DNA from: Gracilaria gracilis
Lineage: Eukaryota; Rhodophyta; Florideophyceae; Gracilariales; Gracilariaceae
Assembly (NCBI GenBank): GCA_030374805.1
Contig: JARGSG010000245.1
Span: 1-37,565 of the forward strand
Length of the DNA: 37,565 nt
Reading direction: 5' to 3'
Position numbers and translations under genes: made by a program. The stretch's first letter is position 1; every line of letters starts with the position of its first letter. Shown in pieces: positions 31,841 to 37,565 of this stretch. Below the pieces are notes generated by a model that was given only the letters and a program-made list of their open reading frames with translations, ran no database searches and was not told where the DNA came from.

Positions 31841-32861
31841 TTAAAGCCAGGCGAGGGGTGGTGGATCATCATGCCTTTGCACTACATACGCTTGGGGGTT
31901 GGAGTTACGACTGCCATTATCATCCCTCCTTGGTGCAAAGCCTGAGTTCCAGTTGGACGGACGTTGTCCATTATGGTGAGAGCCATATTGGCGACTCGAA
32001 CCACTGCTGTTACGATCGGATGATTGTCGTCCGTTTGAGGTTCGTCGTCTGTCGTTGTTGCCAGACTGTTCTCGTTTGCGTTTGTAACAGTCCCCCGCGT
32101 AATGAGCACGACGACCGCAATAATAGCAGTTGTCATTGTGGCCGCTCTTGGTAGCCGAAGACTTATTTCTACGGGTTCGGCATTTGCGACCATACTTGGT
32201 TGCCGTGTGCGCCTTCGGTTGAGTGGTAGGCGTAGAGGAAGGAGTAGAGGTTGCCGGTTTGTTCGGGTTCTTACGGCGAGCCACTTCAGCTTCCACTGCG
32301 TTCACAATAGAGTCGAACCAGAGCGTCGGTTAAATTCGACATCATGGCCAAAGGTGCAAATGAGTTGGGGAGACTTCGAATGAGCTTGGAGACTTTGTCT
32401 TTCTCCGACAACTCTTCATCGAAAGCCGCAAGCTCCCCAACGATTTCAAGGAACTTAGAAACGTGTTTGTTCCAGTCCTCATGATCCTTGTAGACCAGAC
32501 TGTCAAGGCGATGACGAATGTTCTGCACAGCTTGCGCGTTGGAGGTGGTGTACACGCGCTGCAGTTCATCCCAGAGATCCTTGACCGTTTTGTCATCATC
32601 GTCGACAAACGTTCGAACGAAAGCAAGCGGAGAGTCACCGAGGCAGAGGGTGATGGTACTCTTCGCCTTCACACACTTCTCGAACCAAGATCTCATTGCC
32701 CGATTGATTGGATTGAACCCTTCCAGGCGTGGGTCCAGTCCAGTCAGAAATGCGTCGTCTCGGCGGAGGTGGGCCAAGAGACGACGACGCCAGAGGATGT
32801 AGTCGGTCGGGACCCTAAGCTTCGGGAGCTTACTTAGGAGACCCTCTTGGGAACTCGACAT
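31841..32861 (-). pseudogene. Copia Gag with CCHC zinc knuckle, frameshifted
   Basis: In element sense the ATG at 32861 (MSSSQEGLLSKLPKL) opens a UBN2-type Gag: TDYILWRRRLLAHLR, DLWDELQRVY, NIRHRLDSLVYKD, FDEELSEKDKVSKLIRSLP. Near 32325 one base is lost or gained, and the next frame resumes as FDSIVNAVEAEVARRKN, followed by a basic, Ser/Asn-rich region with CYYCGRRAHYAGDC (CX2CX4HX4C zinc knuckle, near 32110-32150) that binds nucleic acid. The combined length, a little over 330 residues, is normal for a copia Gag. Gag forms the virus-like particle; this copy is broken by the frameshift. Confidence 0.85.
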
Positions 32862-32953
32862 CGTATCGAACGGGGAGTAGCAGGGTTGAGGGATTGATCA
32901 ACTTTCTTGCACGGGAAAAGATTCCGCGACCTACGAGGTAGGAACGTTTTCTT

Positions 32954-33043
32954 CTTCTTCAACTTCAAATTCTTCTTCAACTTCAAATTCTTCTTTAACT
33001 TCAACTTCTTCTTCAACTTCAACTTCTTCTTCAACTTCAACTT
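32954..33043. repeat. 18-bp satellite, five copies
   Basis: Five adjoining units of CTTCTTCAACTTCAAATT or the variant ending ACTT, with very few changes, inside the retroelement leader. Read on the minus strand it gives Lys/Leu-rich peptides, which are not evidence of a protein. Confidence 0.85.
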
Positions 33044-34142
33044 CTGGTTAGTAACTTGTGAGGTGACCCCAGCCCAACCCAGGGAGCTAGGCGATCGATC
33101 TAGTACGGGTCCCCGCAATTAAGCAGCTAGCCCCGCACCAGAACGATCCGACCTTTTGAAGGATCTTCCCACACCCGCGTAGCGGAGGGTACTTCACTTC
33201 TGAGAATAAAGAGGAGAAACGATAACGTGACGGAGAGAACACGTCAATCGTAGGAGCAGCTAGATGCCGCTAGTTCACACCTATGCGTAGTGCAACGGGA
33301 TGCACGGAAGAACGAAGCGGGAAAGAGACGCCGGCGCGATTGTCGAAGATACTCCAAGTAGAACAATTTCGGTGCCCAGGTCAGCCAACCGCAGGCAATC
33401 CTTACAAATTCATGACGGTAGTTGTGTGCTTGTGATGGAAAACGAAATTGAAAGGCCGAGAGCACATCCGTAATAATAGTGTTGCGTAAGATTGACAGAA
33501 GAACCATAAGTTGTTACGAGAGATTTGTGCAGGAGGATCCACAAGCGATGTGAATTGAAAGAGAAAATGTCGGAGAAAACGCCTGTATGAAGTTCCCACC
33601 GGTGCGGCATGAGGCGTTGCAAATACATAAGCCGCATGAATTGAGATGCGGCACGCAAGTCCTAATAAAGTGCAAGAAACCATGTTGTAGAAGAGACAAT
33701 GAACGGCCAGTGTTTTCGGTTGAAGGCTCTGAAGCCACGCATACCAGAACGTAGAGTAAGATGCCAAAGCCACGAACGATGAGGTGCTCTTCGGGAGTTT
33801 CCTATGCGCGGCGCAACTTCCAGACACACCAGATGTATGTGTGTGGGCGGGGACGAGCAAGGGCTGAACCCAAGTCGGCCCACCTCTGCTGGAGGCACAC
33901 GCGCAAAGAACCGCTGCACGCTGGCGCGCGATTGTAGTCGCGGCGTGCGGCGGAGGAGAAAATGATCACTCGCGAAAGAAAGACAGAAGTAGTAAGCCCA
34001 TCATATACGCGGGCGGTGGACGCGAGCCGGAGTTGAACGAAAAAGAGCGCGAGCGGTAAACGTAGGAGGCAGGAAAGAGTAAACGGCTGGCGCGCGGAGA
34101 GCGAACGACGAGCGCGCGGCGGCCTGGAGCGGCGGAAGCCCA

Positions 34143-34158
34143 GGTCGCGATGCTACCA
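34143..34158 (-). other. Primer-binding site of the retroelement
   Basis: TGGTAGCATCGCGACC directly abuts the 5' LTR in element sense. Its complement would be the 3' end of a tRNA with ACCA preceded by CGATGCT. That implies an A1:U72 acceptor pair, a hallmark of eukaryotic initiator tRNA-Met, the usual copia primer. Confidence 0.7.
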
Positions 34159-34354
34159 TGTAGGGAACGAAGCAGTCAGGAGAAGGTCTGTGCACACTTG
34201 ACCGCCGGCGGGCACTCCGCCGCGCCGAACGGTCGCACAATTTATTTGGCCAGTGCACGTCACCGCCGCATTGCTGTGTGCGCAGTGGGTCACGGCGCAT
34301 AGAATGACGTGTGTGTGGCGCTCTTGCCTTGCACGAGGCTGACGGCTGTCAACA
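34159..34354 (-). repeat. 5' LTR of the copia-type element
   Basis: Second 196-bp LTR, 8 substitutions from the left copy. TG...CA ends in element sense; the primer-binding site follows without a gap. Confidence 0.85.
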
Positions 34355-34429
34355 CAGCTCACCAGTTTTCAAGTAACGGCGCTCGTGGCAATATAAAGAA
34401 ATTGTCGCAAGAATTCCCTGAGCCTCTCT

Positions 34430-35300
34430 CACCCTAGGATTCCTTACAGCAAACTTTTTTGCGGTCTGGTTTACGGACTACTGGCTCTCTATAAGGCGTT
34501 AAGTGCGTTTCGTACGAAAAACAAAAGTATGCAACAACAACCGTACCGGCCAGACACACGCAGACAACGATGAGTGAGGATGAGTAGTGGGTATGGGTTG
34601 GGATGGATGAAGGGTGTGGAGCAAGAGCAGAGCACACCAGCCAGTCATGCATTCAGCGTGACAAAGGTCCATGAAGACGAGTGAGCTTCGAAATGCATTG
34701 TTGGAAGGGTGTCGGGGTGTTTGCAGTTCTCCGCAAGGAAGTTCTATGGAAATTTCTCTGTTCTCCATATAAAGTGTCCGATTACCAGCGGAAATAAATC
34801 CTTTGGGCATCCTTCCAGGATTCAATTCAGTTTCCCATTGAAGCCTTCGACGAAGATACACATTTGAAAGTTTCCGTTCTGGGGGGTACAAGTCGTATCA
34901 GGGCATCACCTGTGCTCGTCAGTGTAAGCCACACGTTTTGGTGTGACACATATCAAGCAGTCCTAGAAGTACTAACATATTTGGGGCATGGTAGATGTTC
35001 ATTTCGACTCACTTCAAGTCAAGCGGGCTTCTATTCCAATCCTCGCAGCTATTTCTAGTACCTTCTGGGTTCTCAGAATCGGACAGTCACAAGAGGTGTA
35101 GACAGTCAAGGAGCGTGAGATTCCTGCTTCTGAGAGGTAGTGGAATCTTGTTGGGACTGGCAGGGCGGGTACGAAGTCGACAGAGGTTTGCGGCGAGAAG
35201 CTGTGCACTGCATCTCCGTTTTTAATTGCCTTCGGCGGTCAAGCTGGAAAAAATGTGCTGCTGTCAAGACAGACACAAAAATAAGGGTTTGGATGGTCAT
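34430..35300 (-). pseudogene. Decayed secreted-protein gene, unknown family
   Basis: ATG at 35300 opens a signal-peptide-like start (MTIQTLIFVSVLTAAHFFQL). Coding-like sequence then hops between frames: VDFVPALPVPTRFHYLSE and CDCPILRTQKVLEIAARIG (35200-35015), HQNVWLTLTSTGDALIRL (near 34910), RRRLQWETELNPGRMPKG, ISAGNRTLYMENREISIELP and VFMDLCHAECMTGW (34860-34630). It is acidic to neutral, with a few Cys and an N-glycosylation site. I do not recognise the family. The retroelement ends about 75 bp downstream of the 3' end and may have cut it. At least three frame changes mark it as broken, unless introns are hidden. Confidence 0.4.
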
Positions 35301-35391
35301 TTACTGCAGCATTTGACAGAATCGAATGCCACGGTGAGATTTGTAAATCAAGCCGAGCTTGCAGGTGCGCCACAACGTATCAACATCTGCT

Positions 35392-35655
35392 ATGCCGAGC
35401 CATAGGCAGGGGCGTTGCGAGTCGCGGAGTTCGAGCTCCAGTTTAGTCGAGCCCATGGACAGGGCGGCGGCGCCGGATGCGGCACACCTGTCCCGTGCCC
35501 CCATACTGCACGCGTGCGCCCTGCGCATGGAAATGCTCAAAAAACAAATTGAATCAGAGAATTTAGAAGCAAGCTTCGAGAAGGAAAACTACCGGAGCGT
35601 GCGGGAAACCCTTATAAGTCGGGATGGACGGCACGATCTAATATATTTCCATTGA
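35392..35655 (+). other. Possible short ORF, unknown
   Basis: From ATG 35392 an 87-codon frame ends at 35653-35655. Its second half is charged and helical (RMEMLKKQIESENLEASFEK), like a short coiled coil; the first half is Ser/Arg/Ala-rich. No TATA box and no family. An antisense ORF over 35540-35301 is about equally plausible. Confidence 0.2.
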
Positions 35656-35948
35656 GAACTGCTGCTGGAGGTCACGGGAAATGCAGATACTATTTGGTCT
35701 TCGTATTTTGTAGAAAAGCGCATTGAAGATGAATGCTCTAACCATTTGCAAGTATAATAATCGCCGTTTAGGATTTGGTAAACTGCATAAAAATGTAAAC
35801 AAAAAACAGCTGGAAATATTTAATACTACTACCCTCCCCTTACTTCATTATAAACACTTGTTTTTTGTGGATCAACTAATTTGCACGGAAACAATATATT
35901 CACTTCTTGAATACATATCTTCCGGTGCTTTGAGATCAACATAAAAAA

Positions 35949-36744
35949 TTAAAAAATATTTGTCCCGTCTGGAAATTCCAGAATTTGCTTGTTTGGGACA
36001 TGTGACTCAACGGCAAATGATAGACTAATGCGAAAGAACGATTTGACGTCTGCATCAACATATCGGCGAATACTCTTTAACGTTTTCTGAAAACCAAAAA
36101 TTTTTGGATAATAAGCCTTCATAGGATCAAATTTTTTCGTTAACCACGCTTCGTGTAGCACTTTTACATCCTTCATAGCTTCAGGCCATCGAACAACCAA
36201 CTAAAAATTAGTACCATTGAAGACAACTTGCGTTCGAATATTGTCAGCCTTCATTCCCGACGGAAGCAATATCGCCAATGGGGCATACTTCCTCATCGTA
36301 TCCTCATCTTCCCAACGGAATTCAAGAACTAACGGGTAAAACTCTCCAGGTATACTTTCTGGTTGCGCAATATCGTCTGATTTTCCTTCTTCGGCTTCAT
36401 CTTCTTCACCTGCCTCAACGTCGCCTCGATTACGTTCTTCTGGTGCTTTAGTGCATTTGGCACGCAGCGTAAATGCCGCATTTTCTTCTATATGAGTCAG
36501 CACATTATATAAAAAGAAAAATATTAATATTTAACATACCTGTTTCCTCCACCTTAAGATTTTTTTTCTTGTTGAATTTTGCACGGAAATTGCGCAGCTT
36601 ATACCGTTTAAATATGGAATTCATTTGATACACATCAGCCGCAAATTCATATCCAGATAGTTCTCGCTCCTCAAACATCTCGTGCAATCTACGCCCCGAT
36701 GGTGAATCGTCACTTAAGCGCGGACGTTTCGAACGAGTAGTCAT
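35949..36744 (-). pseudogene. Transposon accessory-like protein gene with one intron
   Basis: ATG at 36744 opens exon 1 (36744-36540; TTRSKRPRLSDDSPSGRRLH, a nuclear-localisation-like start). A 52-nt GT-AG intron follows at 36539-36488 (GTATGT donor, CTGAC branch-like site, ATAG acceptor). Exon 2 runs in frame to a TAG at 36201-36203; the spliced length, 492 nt, is exactly 164 codons. It contains an acidic stretch and FRWEDEDTMRKYAPLAILLP. The same frame continues open for 83 codons after the TAG (RWPEAMKDVKVLHEAWLTKK, KSFFRISLSFAVESHVPNK, FPDG), so the TAG may be a recent nonsense change. From memory, proteins of this kind accompany DDE transposases in oomycete-like transposons; I cannot verify that here. 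It lies on the same strand as the decayed DDE transposase, 9 kb away. Confidence 0.5.
36488..36539 (-). other. 52-nt spliceosomal intron
   Basis: In minus-strand sense it starts GTATGTTAAAT and ends CTGACTCATATAG. It is AT-rich, lies between two coding exons and restores the frame exactly. Confidence 0.65.
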
Positions 36745-36899
36745 GTTGGTGTGCTTTGTATGGTGAAAAGCACGAGAAGGTGGGCCATGCGACAAATGGA
36801 CTAAAGAATGGAAGGCGTAGACTATCTCTAGCACTGTTTTATATTCAAAAGTTACGGAAATGAAACACATTGCCTCCATCCTAACTTTGGACTCTGCAC

Positions 36900-37565
36900 T
36901 CCTCTAGGCCCCACAAAGATAAACACATGCACATGTCAATTGTGTAGTGCAATGCCCGAATGGGGAAAGAACCACGAAGATGTTCGGGATCTTCCTTAGG
37001 CGAGGCAGCACAGTAGCAAAGCCCTTCCAGGGATGACACGACGGAGTCGGTTTGTAAGGCCGAGACAACCCTTCACGCCAGGCGTAGGAAGGTAAACCAG
37101 AAGCTGGAATCCGTGTAAACGGTGCGTGCGTATCCTCAGATGAGGCGGTGTTCCACAGGGGTGGCAAGTGTAGACAGGTGTCAGCACGAGCCGCGGGTCG
37201 CGGAGAATAACCCGAAAAAGGGGAAAAGAGAAAGGGGAAGTCACGAGAGTGACGGAGAGAGACGTCATAGCCGGGCAAATCCTTATATAAGGCGAACGCG
37301 ACAAATAGCGGTGTAATACTCCCACAATTGCGTTCGTTTGGTTGACGTAGGGCGGTTAGACGGTCCGTATGCTACGGGATATCCCTCCGAGGAGGAGCTG
37401 AATACCGCCGAAGGCGAAGAGTCTAGAGCCAACCCTGGTTTGGGAGATTTACTTAGTTGCGGGGCCCAGTTGCCCCGACACTATATATTGTGTAGCTAAC
37501 CTCCCGTACTGTATGGCAAATACTATAATAATCTAGAATACTCCCATAAGGGGCGCAGAATTACC
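36900..37565. other. Unexplained GC-richer block, possible retroelement end
   Basis: Read on the minus strand, TGGGAGTATTACA (near 37325-37310) followed by a TATATAAGG box (near 37295-37285) resembles the start of an LTR. A similar TGGGAGTATTCTAG occurs again near 37545-37530. No partner repeat lies inside the window, so this is only a suggestion. ORFs here (minus 37325-36996) have no motif. Confidence 0.25.

Larger units (their letters stand above)
32862..34158. other. Long 5' leader of the retroelement
   Basis: About 1.3 kb between primer-binding site and gag, unusually long for a copia element. It holds the 18-bp satellite at 32954-33043 and several ORFs without motifs (for example minus 33860-33402). 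It may contain inserted foreign sequence. Confidence 0.5.
27995..34354 (-). mobile_element. Ty1/copia-type LTR retrotransposon, complete but mutated
   Basis: A 6360-bp element on the minus strand. Both ends carry a 196-bp direct repeat that, in element sense, begins TGTTGACAG and ends CCCTACA (TG...CA). Next to the 5' LTR is a primer-binding site. Next to the 3' LTR is a purine-rich GAGGGACGG. The gene order gag, zinc knuckle, integrase, reverse transcriptase, RNase H (integrase before RT) is that of Pseudoviridae/copia elements. The flanking pentamers CAACT (27990-27994) and CAGCT (34355-34359) differ by one base and may be the target-site duplication. The LTRs differ at 8 positions by my count, so the insertion is not very young, and the coding region has several frameshifts, so it is non-autonomous now. 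Confidence 0.85.

Noticed and set aside
32834..33118. Lys/Leu-repeat protein on the minus strand (and Phe/Asn repeat on the plus strand)
   Set aside because: Direct translation of the 18-bp satellite in the retroelement leader, not a selected protein.

Overview
The window is eukaryotic nuclear DNA. Open reading frames are widely spaced, several are preceded by clear TATA boxes, one gene fragment contains a small GT-AG spliceosomal intron, and there are Ty1/copia-type and DDE transposon remains. GC-rich genes sit in AT-rich, repeat-rich surroundings. An essentially intron-free NB-ARC/WD40 gene with TATA boxes and a high load of decayed mobile elements suggests a multicellular red alga (Chondrus-like florideophyte). 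That is an inference from general character, not from a diagnostic marker gene, and I hold it at about 0.5.

Layout. 1-4110: a decayed divergent gene pair. The minus-strand side encodes a ParB-like domain, a middle part, an acidic/basic nuclear-type linker and a 2-oxoglutarate/Fe(II)-oxygenase-like domain that runs off the window start. The plus-strand side encodes a permuted (beta-like) DNA methyltransferase. 4111-10700: mostly AT-rich DNA with no convincing gene, apart from a broken unknown ORF near 8 kb and a perfect 35-nt palindrome near 9.7 kb. 10724-15009: the one large, nearly intact gene, an NB-ARC NTPase with about eleven WD40 repeats, interrupted by a single-base frameshift in the WD40 array. 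Its last codons lie in a repeat whose second copy is at 17522. 15010-24400: a patchwork of GC-rich gene fragments (opine-dehydrogenase-like 5' end, small secreted proteins, GMC-oxidoreductase-like fragment, an unknown TATA-driven ORF) in AT-rich DNA. 24412-24978: an intact small secreted protein gene. 25863-27124: a decayed DDE (PIF/Harbinger-like) transposase, followed by an unusual row of hairpins at 27204-27411. 27995-34354: a complete but mutated Ty1/copia-type LTR retrotransposon on the minus strand, with 196-bp LTRs, primer-binding site, gag, integrase, reverse transcriptase and RNase H. 34430-35300: a decayed secreted-protein gene. 35949-36744: a transposon-accessory-like gene with one intron. 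36900-37565: unexplained, possibly the end of another retroelement.

How it fits together. The region reads as an accessory, transposon-dominated island around one immune-type STAND gene. The most unusual content is the 1-4110 pair, which combines ParB-like, oxygenase-like and DNA-methyltransferase functions, as expected for a mobile element or genetic unit that modifies DNA. Every part of it is degraded here, so intact relatives elsewhere in the genome would be needed to define the system.
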